64,000 nt of DNA, from contig JANLTO010000030.1 of assembly GCA_031362985.1 (NCBI GenBank), forward strand, positions 1 to 64,000, written 5' to 3'. Below, piece after piece: positions 1-7,770 of this stretch. Numbering within the stretch: position 1 is the first letter of the stretch; each line of letters begins with the position of its first letter. The notes under the pieces were generated by a model. That model was not told the DNA's origin. It did no database searches and worked only from the letters and a program-made list of their open reading frames with translations. This DNA is from SHZL01 sp031362985. GTDB taxonomy: Bacteria; Pseudomonadota; Gammaproteobacteria; Xanthomonadales; SZUA-36. Made by a program: the position numbers and the translations under genes.

Positions 1-467
1 ATCAGTGCCGCCGCTTTTGCATCCTCAAGGGCATCATGTGCTTGGTATCGAATACCTAAGTGTGCTGCAACATTTTCAAGCCCATAACCCTTCTCTGCGA
101 ATTGAGTCCAAACTCTACGAACGATAGTCTGTAAGTTGAGCCATTCGCATGATGGCTTCTCCAAGGTCCAAATATCACATACTTTCAAAATCGCGGCTCG
201 ATCAAGACCGCCATGTGAAATACAAACACGGCCCCTCAGCGCTGTATTCAGATACTGAGCCAATTCGGGAAATTTCGGCTTCCCTCTAATCATTGCCTCG
301 TTAATGTTGTGTTTCCGAATACCCATGCCAAAGAATGGTTCTTGCGGATCAACAAGGGTTGAAAACTCTTCGACTAGCAGGCCTTGCTCGTAACGCACCA
401 TGCCAATCTGGCAGATCGAGTAGATGTTTGTATTTGCGAGTTCCACATCTAATGCAATGAAGTCCAC
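1..467 (-). CDS. DEDDh-family 3'-5' exonuclease, partial (C-terminus outside window)
   Basis: I translated this minus-strand frame by hand because the gene is cut by the window edge. It starts at a GTG at 467-465, with a GGAG about 7 nt upstream and an in-frame stop shortly before. The product begins with a FIALDVE motif, giving the D-x-E metal-binding pair of the DnaQ/RNase T-like exonuclease fold. It continues with a conserved ISHGG-LDRAAI stretch and reaches a YQAHDALEDAKAAA motif, the H and D of exonuclease motif III. About 155 codons are visible, and the fold is nearly complete at the edge. Substrate is unknown; such domains trim DNA or RNA 3' ends. Base composition is more AT-rich than in the genes to the right, so it may belong to acquired DNA. 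It is transcribed away from the trp genes. Confidence 0.8.
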   Translation of the reverse strand, partial: MDFIALDVELANTNIYSICQIGMVRYEQGLLVEEFSTLVDPQEPFFGMGIRKHNINEAMIRGKPKFPELAQYLNTALRGRVCISHGGLDRAAILKVCDIWTLEKPSCEWLNLQTIVRRVWTQFAEKGYGLENVAAHLGIRYQAHDALEDAKAAAL

Positions 468-515
468 AAACCGTCTCCAGCAATTCCTTTAAGCAGTATG
501 GCGCGATAATTCAAA

Positions 516-743
516 GTGTCCAATACCAAAGGACTGACTGTTACATTCTGGCAACCACGTAAGGGAGAACATCGTTTGATTCATCCTGCCTGGATTCAAT
601 CTGGCCATCGGTACCCGTATGATGGACAATCCAGCATGATCACGTGGCAAGAAATGTGGCAGGCACCAAATAAAAAAGCGGGTACTTATGCGGGTATCAG
701 CCTACTTTTTCTGGATCAGGTCTGTTATAGAACAAAGGGATAG
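516..743 (+). CDS. Small unrecognised ORF in AT-rich junction
   Basis: An open frame of 75 codons begins at GTG 516, right after an in-frame stop at 507, and ends just before trpG. The product is rich in aromatic residues (TFWQPRKGEH, PAWIQSGHRYPYDG, TWQEMWQAP). I do not recognise it. No Shine-Dalgarno-like sequence precedes the GTG. It may be a remnant of a larger gene or chance coding. Composition resembles the exonuclease gene to its left rather than the trp genes. Confidence 0.2.
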   Translation: MSNTKGLTVTFWQPRKGEHRLIHPAWIQSGHRYPYDGQSSMITWQEMWQAPNKKAGTYAGISLLFLDQVCYRTKG

Positions 744-750
744 GTTCAAA

Positions 751-1338
751 ATGATACTGATGATCGATAACTACGATTCCTTCACCTACAACCTGGTGCA
801 GTACCTGGGTGAACTGGGTGCCGAAGTTGTCACTGTCCGTAACGACGCCATTACGGTTGACCAGGTGCGGGACATGAAACCTGAGGGCATCGTGATTTCC
901 CCTGGTCCGTGTACTCCCAATGAAGCCGGCATCAGCCTGGACGTGGTGAAAACACTGGGACCGATCATACCTATCCTCGGCGTGTGCCTGGGGCATCAGT
1001 GCATTGGCCAGGCATTTGGCGGCAAAGTAGTGCGGGCCGAGCGCATCATGCACGGCAAAACGTCCATGATTTACCATCGCAGCCAGGGCGTTTTCTTCGG
1101 TCTGCCGCAACCCTTTGAAGCAACCCGCTATCATTCCTTGGTGGTGGAAAGTGATTCAATACCGGAGAGCCTTGCGGTCATGGCCTGGACGGATTACCAG
1201 GGTAGCCATGAGATCATGGGCCTGAAACACATGACCTACCCGGTACAGGGTGTGCAATTTCATCCCGAATCCATCCTCACGCGGTGCGGGCATGATTTAT
1301 TGAGAAATTTCCTGCAATCCATCAGCAAAATTTATTGA
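751..1338 (+). CDS. trpG: Anthranilate synthase component II (glutamine amidotransferase)
   Basis: A 196-residue class I glutamine amidotransferase that supplies ammonia from glutamine to the TrpE subunit in the first step of tryptophan synthesis; the same subunit often also serves PabB in folate synthesis. It opens with MILMIDNYDSFTYN, as in pseudomonad TrpG. The nucleophile is C79 in GVCLGHQ, and the H171/E173 pair lies in VQFHPES. Start 751 is preferred over upstream codons because it matches family length and has AGG 6 nt upstream. The FAH gene follows after 9 bp, so cotranscription is likely. Its partner trpE is not adjacent: the upstream neighbour is an unrelated exonuclease on the other strand. 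Confidence 0.95.
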   Translation: MILMIDNYDSFTYNLVQYLGELGAEVVTVRNDAITVDQVRDMKPEGIVISPGPCTPNEAGISLDVVKTLGPIIPILGVCLGHQCIGQAFGGKVVRAERIMHGKTSMIYHRSQGVFFGLPQPFEATRYHSLVVESDSIPESLAVMAWTDYQGSHEIMGLKHMTYPVQGVQFHPESILTRCGHDLLRNFLQSISKIY

Positions 1339-1347
1339 GGCAGGCCA

Positions 1348-2061
1348 ATGAGCGAAGTGTCTTTTGCCTTTCCACCTGCGGACAGGCCCAGCGCAGCCAT
1401 CCACGGAACTGGCCAGTATTTTCCCATTCACCGTATTTATTGTGTTGGCCAGAATTACGCAGATCATGCCCGGGAAATGGGTTCTGATCCGCAACGGGAG
1501 CCACCGTTTTTTTTCTCCAAGCCGGCCGATGCACTGCTCATGGCGGGCAGCGCTGCAGCGACGCCCACCCCGGTTGCCTATCCACCGCGAACCACGGACC
1601 TGCAACACGAGATTGAACTGGTGGTCGCGCTGGGCCGCGGCGGTAGCAACATTGTGGTGGAGAAAGCCGCAGAGCATGTGTTTGGCTTTGCCGTTGGTGT
1701 AGACCTGACGCGGCGGGACTTGCAAAAAATCGCCAAGGACCGGGGCCGTCCCTGGGATACGTCCAAAGGGTTTGATCAGTCAGCGCCGATGAGTGCCATC
1801 CATCCCCTTGGGCAAATAGCCTGGCCCGAGCGTGGAGCGATTTGGCTTAAGGTTAATGGCGAGTTACGCCAGCAGGGTGACATCCAGGCAATGATCTGGA
1901 ACATCAGCGAGATCATTGCAGAGCTTTCCAGCCTGTACTGCCTGCAGCCGGGTGACCTCATATTCACCGGAACCCCATCCGGGGTGGGGCCCATGCATAA
2001 AGGCGACCTCGTGCAGGGCGGGGTTGACGAAATTGACACCTTGTTCATTAAAATTGAGTGA
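1348..2061 (+). CDS. FAH-family hydrolase, fumarylpyruvate hydrolase-like
   Basis: A 237-residue protein of the fumarylacetoacetate hydrolase fold, which cleaves C-C bonds in beta-diketo acids with a divalent metal. VGQNYADH (about residues 33-40) is the family signature. The metal ligands are E88 and E90 in HEIEL and probably D119. The C-terminal TGTPSGVGPM loop is also conserved. Its length fits the short fumarylpyruvate hydrolases (NagK type) better than true fumarylacetoacetase, which is about 400 residues. The next gene, 6 bp on, is a maleyl-(aceto)acetate/pyruvate isomerase-type GST. Together they resemble the last two steps of gentisate degradation, although no gentisate dioxygenase is present here. 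Oxaloacetate decarboxylase or acylpyruvase activity (FAHD1 type) is an alternative. It sits oddly inside the trp gene run. Confidence 0.8.
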   Translation: MSEVSFAFPPADRPSAAIHGTGQYFPIHRIYCVGQNYADHAREMGSDPQREPPFFFSKPADALLMAGSAAATPTPVAYPPRTTDLQHEIELVVALGRGGSNIVVEKAAEHVFGFAVGVDLTRRDLQKIAKDRGRPWDTSKGFDQSAPMSAIHPLGQIAWPERGAIWLKVNGELRQQGDIQAMIWNISEIIAELSSLYCLQPGDLIFTGTPSGVGPMHKGDLVQGGVDEIDTLFIKIE

Positions 2062-2067
2062 GGGCGC

Positions 2068-2706
2068 ATGAAACTGTATTCGTTCTGGCGTAGCTCGGCA
2101 GCGTACCGGGTGCGTATTGCATTGAATCTGAAACATATCGAATACGAACTTGTTTCCAAGCAACTGGCGCAGGGTGAACACAGAAAGGCGGATTACCTTG
2201 CGGCCAATCCACAAGGCCTGGTTCCGGCGCTTGAACACTGTGGCATTTTGTTCACCCAGTCACTGGCCATCATCGAATACCTCGATAGTGTCGTACCGGA
2301 GCCACGCCTGCTGCCGCAGGATCCGGTGGACCGGGCCCATGTTGCTGCCATGGCCCAGGCCATAGCCTGTGACATCCATCCGCTGAACAATTTGCGCGTG
2401 ACGAATTACCTCAGGCAGGAACTGGCCCAGGGCGAAGCGGTAGTGCAGGGGTGGTATGCACATTGGATCCAGGAAGGATTTCATGCCATGGAAGCCTGGG
2501 CGGTGCTGCGTTCGAGCAACCGGCGTTACATCTATGCGGACTCGGTTTCGCTGGCTGATGTTTTGCTGGTTCCGCAAATGTACAACGCACGCCGCTTTAA
2601 CGTTAGTCTCGAGACCTTTCCGGCGCTGGTGGCGATTGATCGGCACCTGTGCACGCTTCCCGCCTTTGTCGCGGCCAGCCCGGAGAATCAACCGGATTGT
2701 AATTAA
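2068..2706 (+). CDS. maiA: Zeta-class GST, maleylacetoacetate/maleylpyruvate isomerase
   Basis: A 212-residue zeta-class glutathione transferase that would isomerise maleylacetoacetate or maleylpyruvate cis to trans, using glutathione as cofactor. The N-terminal thioredoxin-like half carries the zeta signature SSAAYRVRIAL (residues 9-19), whose serine contacts glutathione. TQSLAIIEYLD and an all-helical C-terminal half with SLADVLLVPQMYNARRF follow, as in MaiA. The start ATG lies 6 bp after the FAH-family gene, so the pair is probably translated from one message. The isomerase product is the substrate of the neighbouring hydrolase, which supports an aromatic ring-cleavage role. The substrate (homogentisate or gentisate route) cannot be decided from sequence. 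Confidence 0.85.
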   Translation: MKLYSFWRSSAAYRVRIALNLKHIEYELVSKQLAQGEHRKADYLAANPQGLVPALEHCGILFTQSLAIIEYLDSVVPEPRLLPQDPVDRAHVAAMAQAIACDIHPLNNLRVTNYLRQELAQGEAVVQGWYAHWIQEGFHAMEAWAVLRSSNRRYIYADSVSLADVLLVPQMYNARRFNVSLETFPALVAIDRHLCTLPAFVAASPENQPDCN

Positions 2707-2732
2707 AGCCGGCCTGCTGGCAGGCGCCGGCT
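2707..2732 (+). other. Intercistronic hairpin between maiA and trpD
   Basis: A 7-bp GC-rich stem (AGCCGGC 2707-2713 with GCCGGCT 2726-2732) is extended by CTGC/GCAG with a GC bulge. No T tract follows, so it is not a standard intrinsic terminator. It may set mRNA stability or partly insulate trpDC from the two genes upstream. Confidence 0.4.
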
Positions 2733-2771
2733 CGAATGGGCCGGCCCGCATGCGCCGCTCTGGAGAAGTAC

Positions 2772-3782
2772 GTGGATATCAAACAGGCTATCAGTAACAT
2801 TGTTGATCGCATTGACCTCAGTGCAGATGAAATGCGCGAAGTCATGCAGTTGATCATGACGGGTGGAGCCACTCCCATCCAGATCGGCGGACTACTTGCC
2901 GGTCTGCGCACCAAAGGTGAAACCGTGGACGAAATCGTTGCCGCGGCGCAGGTTATGCGTGAGCTTGCGGTGCGCATTGATGTCGGTGGGGAACATCTGG
3001 TAGATACCTGCGGCACCGGGGGGGACAGCAGCAGCACCTTCAACGTGTCCACGGCCTGTGCGTTCGTGGTTGCCGCTGCCGGTGGGCGGGTGGCCAAACA
3101 CGGTAACCGGTCGATGTCATCAAAATCCGGCAGTGCGGACGTGCTGGAAGCTCTTGGAGTCAAACTCGAGATTGCACCGGAGCGAGTGGCTGGCTGCATA
3201 GCGGAAATCAATATCGGTTTTCTGTATGCGCCCGCCCATCACAGCGCTGCACGCTTTGCCGCGGCCCCGCGTAGGGAACTGGGGACCCGTACCCTGTTCA
3301 ATCTGCTTGGCCCGCTGACCAATCCCGCCGGCGCCCCCCACCAGTTACTGGGGGTGTTTGCCGAGCGGTGGGTAGAGCCAATGGCCAGGGTGCTGCACAA
3401 GTTGGGCAGTAAACATGTTTTGGTGGTGCATTCTGCAGACGGGTTGGATGAATTGAGCATCAATGCCCCCAGCTATGTTGCTGAGCTGCTTGAGGGCCAG
3501 GTGCATACTTTTGTTTTCCAGCCGGAAGATGCGGGCATCGAGCGCCAGTCGCTGGAGTCTGTGCGGGTGGATGGCCCGGAGCAATCGGCGCGCATGATCC
3601 GCAGCATTTTTGCCGGGCAAAGCGGGCCCGCAGCCGACATGGTTGCGCTCAATTCCGGTGCAGCGCTGTACGCTGCGGACGTGGCCTCCTCCATGCGCGA
3701 GGGTGTGACCATGGCGCGCGCAGCGCTGGCCAGCGGGGCCGCGGAGAACACGCTCAAGCGCTTGGTAGGCCTCACCGCATGA
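2772..3782 (+). CDS. trpD: Anthranilate phosphoribosyltransferase
   Basis: The enzyme transfers phosphoribose from PRPP to anthranilate, the second tryptophan-specific step. I start it at GTG 2772 rather than an in-frame ATG at 2736. The GTG has GGAG 6 nt upstream and gives the usual N-terminus (MDIKQAISNIVDR) and family length of 336 residues. The PRPP/metal motif GTGGD is at 81-85 after DTC, and the KHGNRSMSSKSGSAD stretch (from about residue 110) and GVRNPAHP-type loop region (FNLLGPLTNPA) are present. A 4-bp ATGA overlap with trpC implies translational coupling. Confidence 0.95.
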   Translation: MDIKQAISNIVDRIDLSADEMREVMQLIMTGGATPIQIGGLLAGLRTKGETVDEIVAAAQVMRELAVRIDVGGEHLVDTCGTGGDSSSTFNVSTACAFVVAAAGGRVAKHGNRSMSSKSGSADVLEALGVKLEIAPERVAGCIAEINIGFLYAPAHHSAARFAAAPRRELGTRTLFNLLGPLTNPAGAPHQLLGVFAERWVEPMARVLHKLGSKHVLVVHSADGLDELSINAPSYVAELLEGQVHTFVFQPEDAGIERQSLESVRVDGPEQSARMIRSIFAGQSGPAADMVALNSGAALYAADVASSMREGVTMARAALASGAAENTLKRLVGLTA

Positions 3783-4567
3783 GCGATATCCTGGAGAAGA
3801 TCATGGCCACGAAGGCGGCGGAAGTGGCAGCCGCCCGGCAGCTGTGCTCACTGCAGGAACTGGTCGCGCAATGTACAGAACTGCCTCCTGCGCGCGGCTT
3901 TACCCGGCGTATGCTATCCATCGCAGCCACTGGGGCCGCAGTCATTGCTGAAGTCAAGAAAGCCTCGCCCAGTGCCGGCATCATACGGGCCGATTTTCAT
4001 CCGGACCAGATTGCCCGAAGCTACCAGGACGGAGGTGCAGCCTGTTTGTCAGTGCTCACCGATGGCCCGTGGTTCCAGGGTGCAAATGAATACCTGCAAA
4101 GTGCCCGGGGCGCATGCGATTTGCCGGTACTGCGCAAAGACTTCATTATTGACCCTTGGCAGGTGTATGAATCCCGCGTAATCGGAGCCGACTGCATCCT
4201 GCTGATCGTGGCTGCGCTGGGTTTTGAGCAACTGCTGGAACTCGATGGCCTGGCGCGTGGAATCGGGCTGGATGTGCTGGTTGAGGTGCATGACGAGGCA
4301 GAGCTGGAAAGTGCGCTGGCTACCAGTGCGGTACTGGTGGGCGTCAACAATCGAAACCTGCGCACGTTTCGTACGGATCTGGACATCAGTCGCCGTTTGC
4401 GGCCCGGCATTCCTGATTCGCGCTTGATGGTCACGGAAAGCGGTATTCACAGTCGCGAAGATGTGCAAAGTATGCTGGCAGCAGATGTGCGGGCGTTCCT
4501 GGTCGGCGAGGCCTGCATGCGGGCTGAGCACCCGGGCGAGGCGCTGGCAGCCTTGTTCAGGCCATAG
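3779..4567 (+). CDS. trpC: Indole-3-glycerol phosphate synthase
   Basis: A 262-residue (beta/alpha)8 enzyme that closes the indole ring from the carboxyphenylamino-deoxyribulose phosphate made by TrpD and TrpF. Active-site signatures are VIAEVKKASPS near residue 55-65 (catalytic lysine), LRKDFIIDPWQV, VGVNNRNLRTF and VTESGIHS (phosphate binding). It is monofunctional, with no TrpF domain. The start overlaps the trpD stop (ATGA). The gene downstream is separated by about 30 bp and is not a trp gene. Confidence 0.95.
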   Translation: MSDILEKIMATKAAEVAAARQLCSLQELVAQCTELPPARGFTRRMLSIAATGAAVIAEVKKASPSAGIIRADFHPDQIARSYQDGGAACLSVLTDGPWFQGANEYLQSARGACDLPVLRKDFIIDPWQVYESRVIGADCILLIVAALGFEQLLELDGLARGIGLDVLVEVHDEAELESALATSAVLVGVNNRNLRTFRTDLDISRRLRPGIPDSRLMVTESGIHSREDVQSMLAADVRAFLVGEACMRAEHPGEALAALFRP

Positions 4568-4598
4568 CGTTCAGGCCCTAGTAATGAGGAGGTTCCCT

Positions 4599-5360
4599 AT
4601 GCCTTTTACCACCCTGCAAACGTCGTTGGTGATGCTGGCCGTATGGCTCCTTCTGGCCTGCGCACCGGCTTGGCCAGAGGAACTGCCGGCAAGTGCCCAG
4701 TGGAAGGACCCGTCCTCGGTTCGCCTTGAAGTAGATTTTCCTGGTGACGGTTACCACGCCAGTTGGGAGCTGTTCCGTTGTGCTTGTGGTGACCTGCTGG
4801 TTCATTCTGAATTAAATGCACCCGGACAGGTGGTGCGTGGTGAGATCGTGTTGGTGGCAAACCGCGCGGTACTCATGCGCGGATACGATCCCGCAAATGC
4901 CCAGGAGATTTCATTCGATGCGCCTGGATTGATGATGCAACTGGCCCTGCGGTTGCTGGAGCGGACTGCGCCCGAAGGGCCCGGTTCGATAAGCAAAAAA
5001 ACGGACGTGGCGATGGAAGACAAGGTTAACTTCATTAACCTTGATACCGGCGCTGCTGCTGGCACTTTCCCGGCTCCGTGGAGCGTCAGCGGCTCGATCT
5101 GGCCGCAGAATGACACAGAAAGGCGGTTCGATCTGCGGTTTAAATTCGTAGCAGCGGACCCAAACGGAGGGGACGCACAAGAGGGTGAAATGCGCCTGTC
5201 CGGGATTGCGCAATATGCCACCGGCGAGTTTCCTCTCGCGCCGGGCACTGAGCTCAGTGGCTGGGATTTATCCTGGCGCGATGAACAAGATGCCGCGATT
5301 CCGGAGGCAGAAAAGATCGCCACCCTTGAGCAACTGCGGGCCTTGCTGAAACAGAACTAA
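4599..5360 (+). CDS. Exported protein of unknown function
   Basis: A 253-residue product that I do not recognise. The start at 4599 has a strong AGGAGG 6 nt upstream. The N-terminus (SLVMLAVWLLLACAPAW) is a clear export signal. LLAC could be a weak lipobox (leucine at -2 is unusual), otherwise cleavage follows the AWP region. The mature part is hydrophilic, with alternating beta-type segments such as VRLEVDFPGDG and RRFDLRFKFVAAD, a CAC pair around residue 66-68 and a lysine-rich C-terminal helix. It follows trpC in the same direction and ends tail-to-tail with coq7 (4-bp overlap). A periplasmic or outer-membrane-anchored protein is likely; no enzymatic motif is visible. Confidence 0.7.
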   Translation: MPFTTLQTSLVMLAVWLLLACAPAWPEELPASAQWKDPSSVRLEVDFPGDGYHASWELFRCACGDLLVHSELNAPGQVVRGEIVLVANRAVLMRGYDPANAQEISFDAPGLMMQLALRLLERTAPEGPGSISKKTDVAMEDKVNFINLDTGAAAGTFPAPWSVSGSIWPQNDTERRFDLRFKFVAADPNGGDAQEGEMRLSGIAQYATGEFPLAPGTELSGWDLSWRDEQDAAIPEAEKIATLEQLRALLKQN

Positions 5361-6031
5361 ATGCGATAAGCGAGGGCTTTCATGATGCCGGAAGTGAAGG
5401 CCATCGCGCTGCGAATGGTTTGGGGTAACTCCCGGCCACCAGCGATTTCAGCCATGTCGGCATGGCGTGCTTCATCAGCTTTCATTTGATCGAGAATGGC
5501 CCGGCTGCGTGCGTCCTCCGGAGGAAGGCGCTCCAGGTGTTCTTGCAGGTGCGCCTCGACCTGGTTCTCGGTTTCCCGCACAAAACCCAAGCTCCAGCTG
5601 TCGCCGGCGAGGCCGGCCAGGGCGCCAATGGCGAATGAGCCAGCGTACCAAACAGGATTGAGCAGGCTGGTGCGGTTGTCCAGCTGCCTGAGGCGGGTCT
5701 CACACCAGGAAAGATGATCAATTTCTTCGTCTGCGGCCTGCTGCATGGCGATGCGCACAGTAGCTTGCCGGGCCGTGGCCGCCTGCCCGGCATAAAGCGC
5801 CTGGGCGCATACCTCACCCGCATGGTTAACCCGCATCAATCCGGCTGCATGACGCCGCTCCTCTTCATCCAGTTCTGCTTCCTTAATGCCGGCTGCGGGA
5901 TTGGGCCTTGCTGCGGCCGGCGCTGCCCCCACCGACAGGCGCAACGCTTCATCCAGTCGAATAAGAAATCGGTCCAGGGGGGTAATGCTGCGGGTAGACG
6001 TCAAAGGCTGCTCTCCTTTTCTCCGGGCCAT
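5357..6031 (-). CDS. coq7: Coq7-type demethoxyubiquinone hydroxylase
   Basis: A 224-residue di-iron carboxylate monooxygenase that adds the last hydroxyl group in ubiquinone synthesis, at the inner membrane. The ligand pattern is complete: E73 in RVNHAGE, E103 and H106 in DEEIDHL, E155 in ENQVEAHL, and E187 and H190 in ADEARHAD. Two apolar interfacial segments are visible, for example YAGSFAIGALAGLAG. It is used in place of the flavoprotein UbiF in many gammaproteobacteria, and coq7 near trpC is also seen in pseudomonads. It reads convergently to the exported-protein gene with a 4-bp overlap of stop regions. Confidence 0.95.
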   Translation of the reverse strand: MARRKGEQPLTSTRSITPLDRFLIRLDEALRLSVGAAPAAARPNPAAGIKEAELDEEERRHAAGLMRVNHAGEVCAQALYAGQAATARQATVRIAMQQAADEEIDHLSWCETRLRQLDNRTSLLNPVWYAGSFAIGALAGLAGDSWSLGFVRETENQVEAHLQEHLERLPPEDARSRAILDQMKADEARHADMAEIAGGRELPQTIRSAMAFTSGIMKALAYRI

Positions 6032-6114
6032 TTTAACCCTGCCGCGGTGAAAAACGCAGTGAAATGGTTATACTTGCGCACTTTTTTAATGTGACCAACC
6101 AGGAGAGAACCACA

Positions 6115-6858
6115 ATGAACGTTTTACAGAGTATACGCATATGGGCGATGGTCTTGACACTTGCCCCAGTCCCGCTTTTAGCCCATGAAGTGGAAGGAGA
6201 TCCGGAAGCACCCAAGTACGGATGGTCGGGCAAAGGCGAATTTGGCCTGGTGTCTACCTCCGGAAACTCGGATACCTTTTCCATGAATCTCGCAGCCGAG
6301 CTCACCTATGACTCGGAAAAATGGCATCACCGCTTCGGCGCGAGCGCACTGAAATCTGAAAACAACGGTGACACGACGGCCAATCGCTACGACCTTGGCG
6401 CACAAAGCGACTACAAGCTTAATGCAAAAAGTTACCTGTTCGGCGCCCTGCGCTACGACAACGACGATTTCAGCGCCTATGAAGACCAGGCAACGGTCGC
6501 TGCTGGCTACGGCCGCCAGATACTGGATACTGAAAAGCAAAAGCTGAAGCTGGAGGCGGGCGTGGGCTATCGCAGTTCCACCGTTGCTGAGACCGGGCAG
6601 AGCGAAGACGGTATGATTTTCAGGGGCCTGGCGGAATGGACCTGGCAAATGACGGCAAGCACATCCCTGGGAGATCGCTTCCTGGTGGAAGCCGGTAGCG
6701 ACAACACCTACATCCAGAACGACCTGGGGCTTACCGTGGCCATTAATACCAAGTTTGCCCTGAACCTGGCCTACCAGGTGCGTAACAACTCCGACGTGCC
6801 CGCCGGCGTTGACAAGACGGATACACAAACCTCGGTCAACCTGGTCTATAGTTTCTGA
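6115..6858 (+). CDS. DUF481 (YdiY-like) outer-membrane beta-barrel protein
   Basis: A 247-residue protein with a signal peptide (WAMVLTLAPVPLLA, cleavage before HEVEGD). A run of amphipathic beta strands follows, starting with the family hallmark GKGEFGLVSTSGNSDT and ending with a terminal phenylalanine (SVNLVYSF), typical of barrels inserted by BAM. DUF481 proteins have salt- or acid-stress associations but no settled function. The start at 6115 is chosen because GGAGAG precedes it and it opens the signal peptide; an upstream in-frame ATG at 6064 lacks both. A 2-bp gap separates it from the ferredoxin gene. Confidence 0.85.
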   Translation: MNVLQSIRIWAMVLTLAPVPLLAHEVEGDPEAPKYGWSGKGEFGLVSTSGNSDTFSMNLAAELTYDSEKWHHRFGASALKSENNGDTTANRYDLGAQSDYKLNAKSYLFGALRYDNDDFSAYEDQATVAAGYGRQILDTEKQKLKLEAGVGYRSSTVAETGQSEDGMIFRGLAEWTWQMTASTSLGDRFLVEAGSDNTYIQNDLGLTVAINTKFALNLAYQVRNNSDVPAGVDKTDTQTSVNLVYSF

Positions 6859-6860
6859 AT

Positions 6861-7175
6861 ATGAGCTATTACCGCAAACACGTATTTTTCTGTACTAACG
6901 ACAGGGGGGCCGAAACGGACCGGCCCTCCTGCAACCGTTGTGGCTCGGAAGCCATGCGGGAGTACGCAAAAAAGCGTGTCAAGGAACTGGGGCAGGCAGG
7001 TGCCGGGCAGATTCGGGTGAACTCGGCTGGCTGTCTCGACCGCTGCGAAGAGGGCCCGGTTTGCGTGGTCTACCCGGAAGGAACCTGGTACACCTACGTG
7101 GACGAAAGTGACGTGGATGAAATCATCGAATCGCACTTGCTGGGGGGGAAACCGGTAGAGCGGCTGAAAATCTGA
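6861..7175 (+). CDS. Thioredoxin-like [2Fe-2S] ferredoxin
   Basis: A 104-residue cytosolic iron-sulfur protein of the thioredoxin-fold ferredoxin family (related to the NuoE C-terminal domain). Probable ligands are C11, C24, C58 and C62, matching the family spacing; the second pair sits in the signature CLDRCEEGPVCVVYPEG. C27 and C68 are extra cysteines. It lies 2 bp after the DUF481 gene, so the two may be cotranscribed, though no functional link is evident. The redox partner is unknown. Confidence 0.85.
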   Translation: MSYYRKHVFFCTNDRGAETDRPSCNRCGSEAMREYAKKRVKELGQAGAGQIRVNSAGCLDRCEEGPVCVVYPEGTWYTYVDESDVDEIIESHLLGGKPVERLKI

Positions 7176-7219
7176 GGAAAAGCAGAATGGTGGTAAAGAA
7201 GGGGAAAGTGGTTTTGCAG

Positions 7220-7248
7220 TTGAATCCGGGGGCATAAGCCAGTAGAAT
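7220..7248 (+). promoter_or_regulatory. Sigma70-type promoter for rplM-rpsI
   Basis: TTGAAT (7220-7225) and TAGAAT (7243-7248) are separated by exactly 17 bp. Transcription would start near 7255 and give a leader of about 65 nt before rplM. The leader holds a CCGCGGC/GCTGCGG hairpin around 7262-7282, which might take part in ribosomal-protein feedback; that role is inference. Confidence 0.6.
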
Positions 7249-7318
7249 TCCCGCCCTTCACCCGCGGCCTTTAAAGCTGCGGACCCCTACCCGCGACTTT
7301 TGCGGTCGAGAGAATTTC

Positions 7319-7747
7319 ATGAAGACGTTTACAGCAACGCCATCAACCATTACGCGCGACTGGTATCTTGTTGATGCAACCGACAAAACCCTGGGACGAT
7401 TGGCAACCGAAATAGCCAGCCGTCTGCGCGGTAAGCACAAACCCATGTTTACACCCCACATGGACACCGGTGACTATATTATCGTGATCAATGCCGAAAA
7501 AGTCCGCGTTACCGGCAACAAGCTCAATGACAAGATGTATCACCATCACACCGGTTACATTGGCAACCTGAAATCCATCAATCTGGGCAAGCAGTTGCAG
7601 GAACACCCGGAGCGCGTCATCCAGGCAGCCGTCAAGGGCATGCTGCCCAAGAGGTCCCTGGGCCGCACTATGTACCGCAAATTGCATGTGTATGCCGGTG
7701 CTGAACATCCGCACAGCGCGCAGCAGCCCAAGCCGCTCGAAATCTGA
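7319..7747 (+). CDS. rplM: 50S ribosomal protein L13
   Basis: A 142-residue early-assembly protein of the large subunit. The sequence is canonical throughout: the RDWYLVDATDKTLGRLA N-terminus, KHKPMFTPHMDTGDYIIVINAEKV, the DKMYHHHTGYIGNLK stretch and VKGMLPKRSLGRTMYRKLHVY. It forms the standard two-gene unit with rpsI 23 bp downstream. In enterobacteria this operon is autoregulated at its leader by L13; a structured leader is also visible here. Confidence 0.98.
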   Translation: MKTFTATPSTITRDWYLVDATDKTLGRLATEIASRLRGKHKPMFTPHMDTGDYIIVINAEKVRVTGNKLNDKMYHHHTGYIGNLKSINLGKQLQEHPERVIQAAVKGMLPKRSLGRTMYRKLHVYAGAEHPHSAQQPKPLEI

Positions 7748-7770
7748 ACCCGAATTTACGGATACCTGAT

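Noticed and set aside
697..1134. 145-codon minus-strand frame over trpG
   Set aside because: It is a shadow of trpG, with no ribosome site and a composition dictated by the opposite strand.
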